Shown here: positions 1 through 7,861 of the stretch, piece by piece
Layout: every line of letters starts with the position of its first letter
Numbering within the stretch: the first letter of the stretch is position 1
Assembly: GCA_025965475.1 (NCBI GenBank)
Contig: JAOPWV010000086.1
Span: 1-32,348 of the forward strand
Reading direction: 5' to 3'
Source: Frankiales bacterium
Lineage (GTDB): Bacteria > Actinomycetota > Actinomycetes > Mycobacteriales > SCTD01
DNA length: 32,348 nt
Notes under the pieces: generated by a model
What the model saw: only the letters and a program-made list of their open reading frames with translations
What the model was told of the DNA's origin: nothing
The model's database searches: none
Translations under genes and position numbers: made by a program

Positions 1-536
1 CGTTGCAGGATCTGTCGCAGACGCAGAGCGCGGCCCGGGAGTTGGCCGGTCTGTCGGGTGGGCTGACCAGTGTGGTCGGGCAGTTCCGGTTGCCGGCCGC
101 GCAGATCATCGAGCACCGGCTCGACGCGACCGGCGGCCTCGCCTTCGAAGTGCCCGGCGTCGTGTCGGTATCGGTCCTGCCGCGGTGCAATGCGGTCGTG
201 ACGAAGTGGCTGCGCTACGACGACTACGCCGTCAAGCCCGCCCTGGGCAAGCAGCTCGAGCTCATCGAGCAGTACGACCTGACGACGGTCATCGTCGACT
301 CCCAGGAGGCGATCGGGGCGTACTCCGAGGAGATGACGGAGTGGATCGGCGGCGAGTTCATCGGGAAGATGCTGCGCACCCGCGTCCGCTCTCTGATCAC
401 CGTCGTCCCGAAGAGCGCGCTGGCCAACATCTCCAACCAGGGGTGGCAGAGCGGCGGCGACGACGCCGGCTTCCGGATGATCGAGGTCGGCAGCATGGCC
501 GAGGCCGAGCAGCTCTGCCGGGTGCCGGTCGGCTGA
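1..536 (+). CDS. C-terminus of a methyl-accepting chemotaxis-type protein with a STAS-like tail domain (5' truncated)
   Basis: The frame is open at the left edge, so the true start lies outside the window; the TTG at 3 is only the first possible start codon inside it. The first 30 or so visible residues (ARELAGLSGGLTSVVGQFRL) look like the end of a chemoreceptor signalling domain, which typically closes with a coiled coil and VxxFRL. About 145 residues follow with no membrane segment and an alternating beta/alpha pattern (for example LTTVIVDSQEAIGAY and SLITVVPKSA), resembling the STAS/SpoIIAA-like fold. That would be a soluble sensory or partner-binding domain placed after the signalling tip, an unusual order. 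The chemoreceptor call rests on a short tail, and the STAS-like call on general pattern only. It ends 59 bases before the MFS gene and has no visible link to the pyrimidine genes. Confidence 0.55.
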   Translation, partial: LQDLSQTQSAARELAGLSGGLTSVVGQFRLPAAQIIEHRLDATGGLAFEVPGVVSVSVLPRCNAVVTKWLRYDDYAVKPALGKQLELIEQYDLTTVIVDSQEAIGAYSEEMTEWIGGEFIGKMLRTRVRSLITVVPKSALANISNQGWQSGGDDAGFRMIEVGSMAEAEQLCRVPVG

Positions 537-595
537 CCCGCAGGCTTAGGGTCGACAGGCGCCGGTGAGCGGCGCGGGTCGAGGGGAGGCTGCCG

Positions 596-1951
596 ATGTG
601 TTCCGCCTGCGGCATCCCTGCCCACGTCCCGCTGGCCGAGGCCCCGGCACCCGACCAGGTCGGCGCCGCGGGATCCGGGAGGTTCGCCGCGCTGCGGAAC
701 AAGGAGTGCCGGCGCTACCTCGGCGGTTCGATGCTGTCGATGATGGCGGACAACATCGAGCACGTCATCACCTACTGGGTGCTCTGGCAGACGTTCCACT
801 CACCCGCCCTGGCCGGGTTCGCCGTCATCAGCCACTGGGTCCCGTTCCTGCTGTTCTCCGTCTACTTCGGCGGCCTCGCTGACCGCTACGACTGCCGCCG
901 CGTCATCCAGGCCGCGCAGGCGCTGTTCATGGCCGTCTCGGTCCTCTGGGGCGTCCTGTTCCTGACCGGGACGCTCTCGGTCTGGGCGGCCTGCCTGCTG
1001 TTGATCGCACACGGCCTGGCGGGTGCGCTGTGGACGCCGGCCGAGCAGCTGATGCTGCACGACTTCGTCGGGTCGCGGGACCTGCCGAGCGCGGTCCGGC
1101 TCAACGCCACGGCACGCAGCCTCGGCCTGCTGCTGGGCCCGGTCGTGGGCTCGGCCCTGCTGCTGGGGCTGCACCCGACCGCCGGCATCTTCGTCAACAC
1201 GCTGATCTACCTGCCGCTGACCCTCTTCCTCGCCCGGACCCGGTTCACGGGCCACGTGCGCGATGCCGGTGTGCAGCGTCCCCGGCTGTCGCTCCGGGAC
1301 GCGGTGGGTGTGATCCGCGAGGTGGCCGACAACCCGACCCTCGTCAGCATGATCGCCCTCGGCGGGCTGGGCTCGTTCTTCATCGGGGCGTCCCTGCAGT
1401 CGGCGATGCCGATCTTCGCCCAGGGATACGGCGCCGCAGCCGGTACGGCGTACAGCGTCCTGCTCTTCGCCACCGCCGCGGGCGGCGTCATCGGCGGGCT
1501 GCTGCTCGAGGTGACCGGCCGGATCCGCCCGACCGTGCGGACCGCCGTCGTGAGCACCCTGGTGTACGGCGGCGCGATGCTCGTCTTCGCGAGCACGCAC
1601 GCCTACCCACTGGCCGTCGCGATGCTCGTGGTCGGTGGGGTCGCCAACCTCGCCTCGATGTCCATCGGGCAGACCCTCGTCCAGCTGCTCGCTCCGCCCG
1701 ACAAGCGCGGCCGGGTCGTCGGCGTCTACGGCATGTCGGCCAATGGACTGCGGGCGGGCAGCGGATTCACGGTCGGGCTGCTCGGCGCCGCCATCGGCGT
1801 CCACTGGTCGCTCGCGCTGTCCTCGCTGGCGCTGTGCGTCGGCACGGTCGCGGTGCTGCTCTTCACCGTCCGGGCGGCCCGCCGCGGGCCGGCGCCCGGT
1901 CCGAACGACCCCACCCTGCACGTTGCGTCCGCCCCGAGCGCGCTCGGCTGA
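596..1951 (+). CDS. MFS transporter, 12-helix, EntS/MFS_3-like exporter
   Basis: A 451-residue major facilitator superfamily protein. The sequence shows about 12 hydrophobic segments and the MFS motif-A loop between helices 2 and 3 (GGLADRYDCRRV, about residues 92-103). The overall pattern resembles the MFS_3 group that includes the enterobactin exporter EntS and macrolide-type efflux proteins. The ATG at 596 has a purine-rich ribosome site (GGGGAGG, 583-589) at good spacing. A TAGGGT at 547-552 could be the -10 element. The N-terminus carries an unusual CxxC (MCSACGIP) ahead of a short hydrophilic stretch. The substrate cannot be told from sequence. The gene converges on allG with only 39 bases between the stops and no clear hairpin there. 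It may be unrelated to the neighbouring pathway. Confidence 0.85.
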   Translation: MCSACGIPAHVPLAEAPAPDQVGAAGSGRFAALRNKECRRYLGGSMLSMMADNIEHVITYWVLWQTFHSPALAGFAVISHWVPFLLFSVYFGGLADRYDCRRVIQAAQALFMAVSVLWGVLFLTGTLSVWAACLLLIAHGLAGALWTPAEQLMLHDFVGSRDLPSAVRLNATARSLGLLLGPVVGSALLLGLHPTAGIFVNTLIYLPLTLFLARTRFTGHVRDAGVQRPRLSLRDAVGVIREVADNPTLVSMIALGGLGSFFIGASLQSAMPIFAQGYGAAAGTAYSVLLFATAAGGVIGGLLLEVTGRIRPTVRTAVVSTLVYGGAMLVFASTHAYPLAVAMLVVGGVANLASMSIGQTLVQLLAPPDKRGRVVGVYGMSANGLRAGSGFTVGLLGAAIGVHWSLALSSLALCVGTVAVLLFTVRAARRGPAPGPNDPTLHVASAPSALG

Positions 1952-1990
1952 GGTCCAGCGGGCGGGCGTCGTGCGGGAGGGCGGCGCGTC

Positions 1991-3409
1991 CTACAGCGGG
2001 GGTGCCAGCTGGGCGAGGCCCTCGATGGCGGCGGCGAAGCACTCGGCCGGCGGGGTGACCAGGCCGGCACCGACCTGGCCGGTGCCCGCGACCTTGCCGG
2101 CCATGCCGGTGTTGATCTGGGGCAGGATCCCGGTCCGGACGACCTTCGTGACGTCGATGCCGGTCGGCGCTCCGCGGAACTCCAGGATCGGGATCTGGTA
2201 GGCGCGGCTCTCGGCGAGCGTGATCTCGTACATACGCCGGGTCGTGGCGAGCGCGTCCGGCACGGCCCCGCCGACGAACCGCACGATGGCCGGCGCCGCG
2301 GCCATCGAGAAGCCGCCGATGCCACCGGTCTCGGTGATGGCCGAGTCGCCGATGTCGGGATTGGCGTCGTCCGGGCCGTACGACCCGAGGAACAGCCCGT
2401 CGGCGAGCTGCGCCGGACCGGTGAACCAGGTGTCGCCGGTGCCGGCGGTCTGGATGCCGAAGTCGGTGCCGTTGCGGGCCATCGTCACGACCATCGTCGA
2501 GCCCGGGATGTCGCGGGCCGCGTCCGTGGCCAGCTTGCACGCGGGCATGTCGAGGTTCAGGAAGAAGTGGTCGTTGCCCGAGACGAAGCGCACGCACTCG
2601 GCGACCTGGGACGACGGCACGTCCAGTTCGATGAGGTCCGGCAGGATCTCGCGCAGGAACATCAGCGTGCCGGCCCGGTTGCGGTTGTGGCCCTCGTCGC
2701 CCATCTGCAGCATCTGCGCGATGATCGCCTTGATGTCGATCGCGCCGTGCTTGCGCACCGCCTGGCCCAGCAGGGGACCCACGACGTCGGACATGAAGCG
2801 CAGCCGCTCGATGACCTCGGACGAGTAGGCGCCGTACCGCAGGACCTTGCCCAGGCCCTCGTTGATCGAGCACCAGGCCCGGCCGCCGTGCTCGGTGTCC
2901 TCCAGCTCGAACATCCACATCGACGGGGTGACGACGCCCGCCATCGGGCCGACCGTCCGGTGGTGGTGGCACGGGTCGAGGGTGATCCCGTCGCCCTTCT
3001 CGAGCAGCCGTTCCGCCTCCTCCGGGGTGTCGGCCAGGCCCTCGAGCAGCATCCCGCCGATGAGCGCGCCGCGCAGCGGGCCGGAGGTCCGGTCCCACGC
3101 GATCGGCGGCCCGGCGTGGAAGAACGTGCCCTTCTCGATGCCCAGCACCTCATGGGCCGGACGTACGTCGACGAGCTGCGCGGTGGCCGACAGCAGCCGC
3201 TCGACCGCCTTCGCGTTGGCCTCGTTGCGGCGCGGGTCGGCCATGACCCGGGCGAGGGCGGTCTCGGTGCCGTCGGCCGGCGGCCGCCAGTCGACCTGTT
3301 CGACGGGTGCGGCCTGCGCGCTGAGGGCGTCGGCGAACAGGGCGGCGCCCGCGGTGACGACGCGGGGGTCGGCGGAGAGCAGACCGGAGAGGGGGGCGGT
3401 GTCGGTCAC
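1991..3409 (-). CDS. allG: AllG-like DUF1116 protein, carbamoyltransferase subunit
   Basis: A 472-residue member of the DUF1116 family (YlbE/AllG and YahG in E. coli). AllF, AllG and AllH together form oxamate carbamoyltransferase, which splits oxalurate with phosphate into oxamate and carbamoyl phosphate. Visible conserved blocks are FHAGPPI (97-103), CHHHRTVGPMAG (147-158) and Gly-rich segments near the C-terminus (TGGIGGFSMAAAPA). There are no membrane segments or signal peptide, so it is cytoplasmic. The GTG start at 3409 has GGAGG about 7 bases upstream and overlaps the allF stop by 4 bases (GTGA), so the two are probably translationally coupled. The frame stays open further upstream, but that part lies over allF and reads as low-quality Arg-rich sequence. 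In this window the natural substrate may be ureidomalonate rather than oxalurate (inference). Confidence 0.88.
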   Translation of the reverse strand: MTDTAPLSGLLSADPRVVTAGAALFADALSAQAAPVEQVDWRPPADGTETALARVMADPRRNEANAKAVERLLSATAQLVDVRPAHEVLGIEKGTFFHAGPPIAWDRTSGPLRGALIGGMLLEGLADTPEEAERLLEKGDGITLDPCHHHRTVGPMAGVVTPSMWMFELEDTEHGGRAWCSINEGLGKVLRYGAYSSEVIERLRFMSDVVGPLLGQAVRKHGAIDIKAIIAQMLQMGDEGHNRNRAGTLMFLREILPDLIELDVPSSQVAECVRFVSGNDHFFLNLDMPACKLATDAARDIPGSTMVVTMARNGTDFGIQTAGTGDTWFTGPAQLADGLFLGSYGPDDANPDIGDSAITETGGIGGFSMAAAPAIVRFVGGAVPDALATTRRMYEITLAESRAYQIPILEFRGAPTGIDVTKVVRTGILPQINTGMAGKVAGTGQVGAGLVTPPAECFAAAIEGLAQLAPPL

Positions 3410-4905
3410 GCGGTCGCCTCCTGGCGGACGAGGGAGACCGCGTGCCTGGCGGCGGCGGCGTTGGACAGGAACACGGAGGCACCGGCGTCGAGGAGGGTGG
3501 CTGCCTGCCGGTCGAGCCCCTGCGGGTCGCTGCGGGTTCCGCAGAGCGACACGACGACGGCCAGATCGCGGCCGGCGGCAGTGGCGGTGGAGCGGGCACT
3601 GCGGATGGCGGCGGCAAGTCCGGTTGCCGGGTCCTCGTGGGCGCCGTACCCGAGGACGACGTCCATCAGGACGACGCCGACGGACGCGTCGGCGGCCTCC
3701 TGGGCCAGCCGCTCCAGTCGGAGGGACGGGTCGATCATCGGGTGTGGGCGGCCCTCGGTGAGCCGGTCGTCGCCGAAGTCGATCATGACGTGGCCGCCGG
3801 CCCGCAGGTCGTCGGGCAGGGCCCACTCGGGACGCAGCGGGATGTTCGACGCGATCGGGCCGAGGGCGCTGGCGGCCAGCACCATCGCCTCGTCGCACAG
3901 CGTGCCGCCGCTGAACAGGCCGCGCAGCGCACCTGCCCGCGGTGTCTGCTCCTCGGTGGAGGGCCAGGTCGGCCAGGTGGGGACCTGGCCGTCGACGGCG
4001 CGTACGGCCTCTTCGGTGACCGCGGTCAGGTCGGGCCGACCCTGGCCGAGCAGGGCGAACTGGACCGGCGTCGTGAGCTTCTCGGCGAACGCCCGGACCT
4101 CGTCCGCGACGTCGGCCGCCGGTGGCTTGGACACGACGACGATCAGGTCGGTGCCCGGGTCCGCGTCCAGGGCGGCGAGCGCCTGCCGGGTCGAACGGCC
4201 GCCGACCGCGGAGGACAGGTCGCGCCCGCCGACGCCGAGGCAGTGGCTCACGCCGACGCCGGCGGCGTCGAGCAGGCACATGAGTTCCTGGGCGCCGGTC
4301 CCGGACGCGGCGACGAGGCCGACCCGGCCCGGGCTGACGACGTTGGCGAAACCGAGCCCGAGCCCGCCCAGCGCCGCCGTGCCGCAGTCGGGGCCCATGA
4401 CGAGCAGGTTGCGGTCGGCGGCGGCGTCCTTGAGCAGGATCTCCTGCTCCACCGGCACGTTGTCGCTGAAGATCATGACGGACAGGCCCGAGTCCAGCGC
4501 ATCCATCGCCTCGGTGAAGGCGTGCCGGCCCGGGACCGAGATGACGGCCAGGTTCGCCTCGATGCGGGCCGCGGCGGTGCGGGTCGTCCGCGCGGGGGCC
4601 TCGTCGCCGAAGCCGCCCGAGCCGGGCCGCTGAGCGGAGAGGGCGACCAGCGCCGCCTCCATCGCGCGGACGGCGGCGTCCACCGCCGCCTCGTCGTCGG
4701 CGCGCAGGGCGATCAGCAGGTCGTTCGGGCCGGCGTCGCCCGGACCCGTCAGGCCCATCCCCGCGAGCAGCTCCAGGTTCAGCTCGGTGGCCATCGCCAC
4801 GAGCGCCACCTGTACGCCGGGGGAGTCCTGCACTGCCCGGCTCACCTGCATGAGGCTCACCGAGTCGCGGTAGGCGCCCCGTCGGACCTCGACGTGGTCG
4901 GTCAC
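3406..4905 (-). CDS. allF: AllF/FdrA-like acyl-CoA synthetase-fold carbamoyltransferase subunit
   Basis: A 499-residue FdrA-family protein, related in fold to succinyl-CoA synthetase but serving as a subunit of the AllFGH oxamate carbamoyltransferase. Visible signatures are GPDCGTA (171-177), GLGFANVVSPG (183-193), ASGTGAQE (200-207) and GVGGRDL (224-230), all in the order typical of FdrA. The second half (about 240-490) is the ligase-like domain. The GTG start at 4905 is preceded by AAGGAG at a 6-base gap. That site lies inside the last codons of allH, and the stop and start overlap by 4 bases. Its length is slightly below the E. coli protein. It was historically named as a suppressor of dominant-negative FtsH mutations; the metabolic role is the one that fits here, given the DUF1116, DUF2877 and carbamate kinase genes in the same window. 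Confidence 0.9.
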   Translation of the reverse strand: MTDHVEVRRGAYRDSVSLMQVSRAVQDSPGVQVALVAMATELNLELLAGMGLTGPGDAGPNDLLIALRADDEAAVDAAVRAMEAALVALSAQRPGSGGFGDEAPARTTRTAAARIEANLAVISVPGRHAFTEAMDALDSGLSVMIFSDNVPVEQEILLKDAAADRNLLVMGPDCGTAALGGLGLGFANVVSPGRVGLVAASGTGAQELMCLLDAAGVGVSHCLGVGGRDLSSAVGGRSTRQALAALDADPGTDLIVVVSKPPAADVADEVRAFAEKLTTPVQFALLGQGRPDLTAVTEEAVRAVDGQVPTWPTWPSTEEQTPRAGALRGLFSGGTLCDEAMVLAASALGPIASNIPLRPEWALPDDLRAGGHVMIDFGDDRLTEGRPHPMIDPSLRLERLAQEAADASVGVVLMDVVLGYGAHEDPATGLAAAIRSARSTATAAGRDLAVVVSLCGTRSDPQGLDRQAATLLDAGASVFLSNAAAARHAVSLVRQEATA

Positions 4906-5849
4906 CTGTGCTCCTTAGGGGCGGGGTTGCCGCCGATCGTGTGCCGGCCCAGCGAACTGTGGGCCATCAGTGCGTGGGCGCCCGCGAGCAGGCCGCGGGC
5001 GGTGTCGTGGCCGGACGAGTGCCCGACGGAGAGCAGTTCCCGCAGAGCGGGGGCCGGTGCGCGGATCCCGGCGAGGGCCTCGGTGACGGCCATGACCGGG
5101 TCCGCCGCCTCCCCGCGTCCGGCGTGCGCGAGCAGCGCGGCGGACAGCGCGGTGGTCCGGGTGGTGGCGCGCCCGGCGACGTACCGCCCGAGCCGGGCCG
5201 CCTGTGCGGTCACGACATGGGTCCCGGGCAGCCCGGCCAGCTGGTCGCAGGCGACGAGCACGCCGGCGAGGACGTCGTCGCCGGCCGGGGTCAGGCCGCG
5301 GCCGAGACCGAGCAGCGCGTCCGCGGCGGCCTCGGTGGCCGGGGCGTCCAGGGCGATGAGCGCGTCCCGCAGCCGGCCGGCGGCACTGGCCACCGGGGCG
5401 TCGAGCCGGAGGGGCTGGGCGTCGAGCAGGCGCTCCAGTTCGTGCACGGCCGGTGCCGTGCGCTCCGGCTCGAGCGGGACGTGGATCCGGCGGGGGCTCC
5501 AGGAGCGCACCGCGCGGTACCGCACCGCGCCGATGTGCAGGCAGTCCTCGCCGGTCCAGGCTGCGTCGCCGGCCGAGTGAGGAGCGAAGGGTGCCTGCGT
5601 GCTGGCCGCGGCGATCACCAGGGCGTTGGGCATGCGTACGCCGTCGCGGGCCACCACGGCCGCCACCGTGGCCTCGCGACCGCCGCCCGAGAGGGCGACG
5701 TACACCGCGGTGGGGAACACGGCCAGGACCTCGCCGGCGGCCCCGCTGTCGAGCAGCCCGCGCAACGCGATGCTGGCCGCCGCCGGATGCTCAGCGGCTC
5801 CCCGGACACCCGGGCGCGGCGGCGCTGCGGGTTCGATGAGCGTCGGCAT
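4902..5849 (-). CDS. allH: AllH-like DUF2877 protein, carbamoyltransferase subunit
   Basis: A 315-residue DUF2877 protein (YlbF/AllH in E. coli), the third component of the AllFGH carbamoyltransferase. The diagnostic motif GLGRGLTPAGDD sits at residues 181-192, with the C-terminal SVGHSSGHDTARGLLAGAHA block also present. It is the first gene of the minus-strand allH-allF-allG operon. The ATG at 5849 has no Shine-Dalgarno sequence. Instead a TAGCGT element lies 6 bases upstream of the ATG (5861-5856, minus strand), which is the geometry of a leaderless actinobacterial mRNA. The first 20 residues are Pro/Ala-rich and may be a poorly conserved extension. Divergent from a PucR regulator only 35 bases away, so it is probably controlled by it. 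Confidence 0.85.
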   Translation of the reverse strand: MPTLIEPAAPPRPGVRGAAEHPAAASIALRGLLDSGAAGEVLAVFPTAVYVALSGGGREATVAAVVARDGVRMPNALVIAAASTQAPFAPHSAGDAAWTGEDCLHIGAVRYRAVRSWSPRRIHVPLEPERTAPAVHELERLLDAQPLRLDAPVASAAGRLRDALIALDAPATEAAADALLGLGRGLTPAGDDVLAGVLVACDQLAGLPGTHVVTAQAARLGRYVAGRATTRTTALSAALLAHAGRGEAADPVMAVTEALAGIRAPAPALRELLSVGHSSGHDTARGLLAGAHALMAHSSLGRHTIGGNPAPKEHR

Positions 5850-5855
5850 GCGGCG

Positions 5856-5878
5856 ACGCTAGATCGCCGCGGTACCGT
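5856..5878. promoter_or_regulatory. Back-to-back leaderless promoters for allH and the PucR-family gene
   Basis: The 35-base gap between divergent allH and pucR holds two -10-like hexamers: TAGCGT on the minus strand (5861-5856) and TACCGT on the plus strand (5873-5878). Each lies exactly 6 bases from its ATG. Neither gene has a Shine-Dalgarno sequence, so both transcripts probably begin at or next to the start codon. The -35 regions would fall within or beyond the opposite promoter, so RNA polymerase could not easily sit on both at once. Assignment is by pattern only. Confidence 0.5.
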
Positions 5879-5884
5879 TCCCGC

Positions 5885-7645
5885 ATGGGCAAACTTGCCA
5901 ACGATCCGGCCGTTCCTTCGGCGGAGTTGCCTGTGCAACGTACGACGGAGGCGCAGGCCTTCCCGGACGGGATCGGGGCGGCGCCGGAGTCGTCCGGCGG
6001 CCGCAGCACGGGGACCTTGACGTACGGACTGCCGCTCGGTGAGGTGCTCGGGGCCTCCACCCTGCGCGGCGCGCGGGTGCTTGCCGGCGCAGGCGGGCTC
6101 GGCCGGGTCGTGCAGCGGCTGAACGTCATGGAGGTGCCCGACATCCTGCCGTGGGTCAAGCCGCACGAGCTGCTGTTGACCACGGGCTACCCGCTGCGCA
6201 ACACCCCCGGCGACCTGTCCGGCCTGGTGCTGGAGCTCGACCGGCGCGGGCTCGCCGGTCTGGCCATCAAGCTCGGCCGGTACCTCGACGTGCTGCCGCA
6301 GGAGATGCTCGACGAGGCGGACCGGCTGGGTTTCCCGATCGTCCAGCTGCCCGCGGGCGTCGGCTTCGACGACATCCTCAACCAGGTGCTCACGGATGTG
6401 CTCAACCGGCAGGCCGCCCTGCTGGCCAGGTCGGAGGAGGTCCACCGGGTCCTGGTCCAGATCGTGCTGGCCGGCGGCGGCCTGCAGGAGGTCACCGACG
6501 AACTCGTCGGCATCCTCGGCGGGGTCGTGCTGGCCACGACGCCGGACGGCCGCGTGCTCGCCGTGTCCGGCGAGCCCGAGGCGGTGGCGGGCGTGCTCGA
6601 AGGGGAGCACTTCGACGAGAGCGGCCGGTTCCGGGTGGAGCGCTCGCCCGAGGGGATCCGGACGGACCCGGCCGGCAGCCACGCCGTGGTGCCGATCGTC
6701 GCCGGTGGCGTGCATCACGGCAGGATCGCCGCCTTCTCGACCGACCTGATGGATGCCAGCGACGTGCATGCCCTGGAACGGGCCGCCACCGTGGCCGCGC
6801 TCGTCGTGACCAAGGCGCTCGCCGTCAGCGCCGTGGAGAGCAAGTACCAGGGCGACTTCATGCACGACCTGATCAACGGCCGGGCCGGCAGCGTCGAGCA
6901 CACCGTGCCGCACAGCGCCTCCCTCGGCTGGGACATCGACCGCCCGCTGATCGTCGTGGTGGCAGAGATCGACGGCGCCGAGCCGGCCGCCACGCCGTCG
7001 TCGCTGCAGGCGGTGCGGCCGGTGCAGGACCGGTTCGCCGCGGCCTGGTCGTCGGTCGTGCACGGCCGGGACGGCAAGGCCGCGGTGGTCGGGTTCGCCC
7101 AGGAGGTGGTCGCGCTCATCGGCGTCCCCGCCCACGGGGACGTCGACCGGTTCGTGCGTGATGTGGTGAGCCACGTCTCCGGTGACGGTGGTGGTGGTCG
7201 GCGCTCGTTCTCCACCGGGGTCAGCCGGGTGATCGCGTCGCCGCAGGCGCTGCCCGAGGCCTACGAGCAGGCCCGCAAGGCCGTGCACGTCGGCCGGCAG
7301 ATGCACGGCGCCGGCGCGGTCGCGCACTTCGACGGGCTCGGCGTCTTCCGGCTCCTCAGCCTCATCCCCGACAGCACCGAGCTGCAACAGTTCGTCAACG
7401 AGACGCTCGGGGAGCTGGCGGCGCGGGACGACGCCACGAACATCGACCTGCGCCGCACGCTGCAGGTGCTGCTCGAGACCAACCTGAACGTCGCGGAGAC
7501 GGCACGCAGCCTGCATTTCCACTACAACACGCTGCGGTACCGGATCGGCAAGCTGGAGCGGATGCTCGGCCCGTTCACCACCGATCCCACCCTCCGGCTG
7601 AACCTGGCCCTGGCCCTCCAGGTGATCCAGATGCGGGGCATCTGA
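5885..7645 (+). CDS. PucR-family transcriptional regulator (first copy)
   Basis: A 586-residue regulator. From about residue 50 it matches the N-terminal PucR purine-catabolism domain (LPLGEVLGASTLRGARVL, then NVMEVPDILPWVKPHELLLTTG). A central linker/GGDEF-like region follows. The C-terminus is a PucR-type helix-turn-helix at about 530-562 (NVAETARSLHFHYNTLRYRIGKLE), typically an activator of nucleobase or ureide catabolic operons. The first 45 residues are not part of the usual domain, so the start is uncertain: ATG 5885 (leaderless, TACCGT 6 bases upstream) or TTG 6017, immediately before the domain. Divergent from allHFG and upstream of the uracil permease, it is the likely regulator of both. 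Its ligand is unknown. Confidence 0.88.
   Translation: MGKLANDPAVPSAELPVQRTTEAQAFPDGIGAAPESSGGRSTGTLTYGLPLGEVLGASTLRGARVLAGAGGLGRVVQRLNVMEVPDILPWVKPHELLLTTGYPLRNTPGDLSGLVLELDRRGLAGLAIKLGRYLDVLPQEMLDEADRLGFPIVQLPAGVGFDDILNQVLTDVLNRQAALLARSEEVHRVLVQIVLAGGGLQEVTDELVGILGGVVLATTPDGRVLAVSGEPEAVAGVLEGEHFDESGRFRVERSPEGIRTDPAGSHAVVPIVAGGVHHGRIAAFSTDLMDASDVHALERAATVAALVVTKALAVSAVESKYQGDFMHDLINGRAGSVEHTVPHSASLGWDIDRPLIVVVAEIDGAEPAATPSSLQAVRPVQDRFAAAWSSVVHGRDGKAAVVGFAQEVVALIGVPAHGDVDRFVRDVVSHVSGDGGGGRRSFSTGVSRVIASPQALPEAYEQARKAVHVGRQMHGAGAVAHFDGLGVFRLLSLIPDSTELQQFVNETLGELAARDDATNIDLRRTLQVLLETNLNVAETARSLHFHYNTLRYRIGKLERMLGPFTTDPTLRLNLALALQVIQMRGI
5888..5899. promoter_or_regulatory. Small palindrome at the start of the first PucR gene
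   Basis: GGCAA-AC-TTGCC forms a perfect 5+2+5 inverted repeat directly after the ATG at 5885. A second GTTGC-N4-GCAAC repeat follows at 5926-5939. Both lie in the non-conserved N-terminal extension, so they may be operator DNA for autoregulation rather than chance coding sequence. Short palindromes also occur by chance in GC-rich DNA. Confidence 0.25.
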
Positions 7646-7735
7646 CCGCATCCGTCCCGTCTCACGGCAGGAACGGCCAAGACCGACCACGGCCCTCTGT
7701 CAGATCATGTCCGTGTCGGTGCCGGTCATCGGGCC

Positions 7736-7786
7736 TAGCGTGCCGGAAACTGCGCTGCTGTGACCCCGGTCACGAGGACACAGCAG
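7736..7786 (+). promoter_or_regulatory. Uracil permease promoter with overlapping palindromic operator candidates
   Basis: TAGCGT at 7736-7741 is a plausible -10 element; no good -35 is visible. Just downstream, at or after the expected transcription start, are two nested perfect inverted repeats: GTGACC-CC-GGTCAC (7760-7773), and CTGCTGTG (7755-7762) paired with CACAGCAG (7779-7786). Their position suits a repressor or roadblock operator for the permease gene. Confidence 0.4.
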
Positions 7787-7812
7787 TACCCGCAGTGAGT
7801 ACGTCGCGCGCA

Positions 7813-7829
7813 CCGGCCGTACGGGCCGG
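7813..7829 (+). promoter_or_regulatory. Hairpin in the permease 5' leader
   Basis: CCGGCC-GTACG-GGCCGG is a perfect 6-bp GC-only stem with a 5-base loop. It lies about 20 bases ahead of the ribosome site (GGAGGGG, 7850-7856). If transcription starts near 7748, it lies inside a leader of about 113 bases. It could affect mRNA stability or translation. I see no riboswitch class. Confidence 0.25.
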
Positions 7830-7861
7830 GCGCCAGGTCTGAGTCCCTTGGAGGGGCAGTC

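Noticed and set aside
1952-1990. Terminator between the MFS gene and allG
   Set aside because: The 39-base gap is GC-rich but shows no convincing hairpin.
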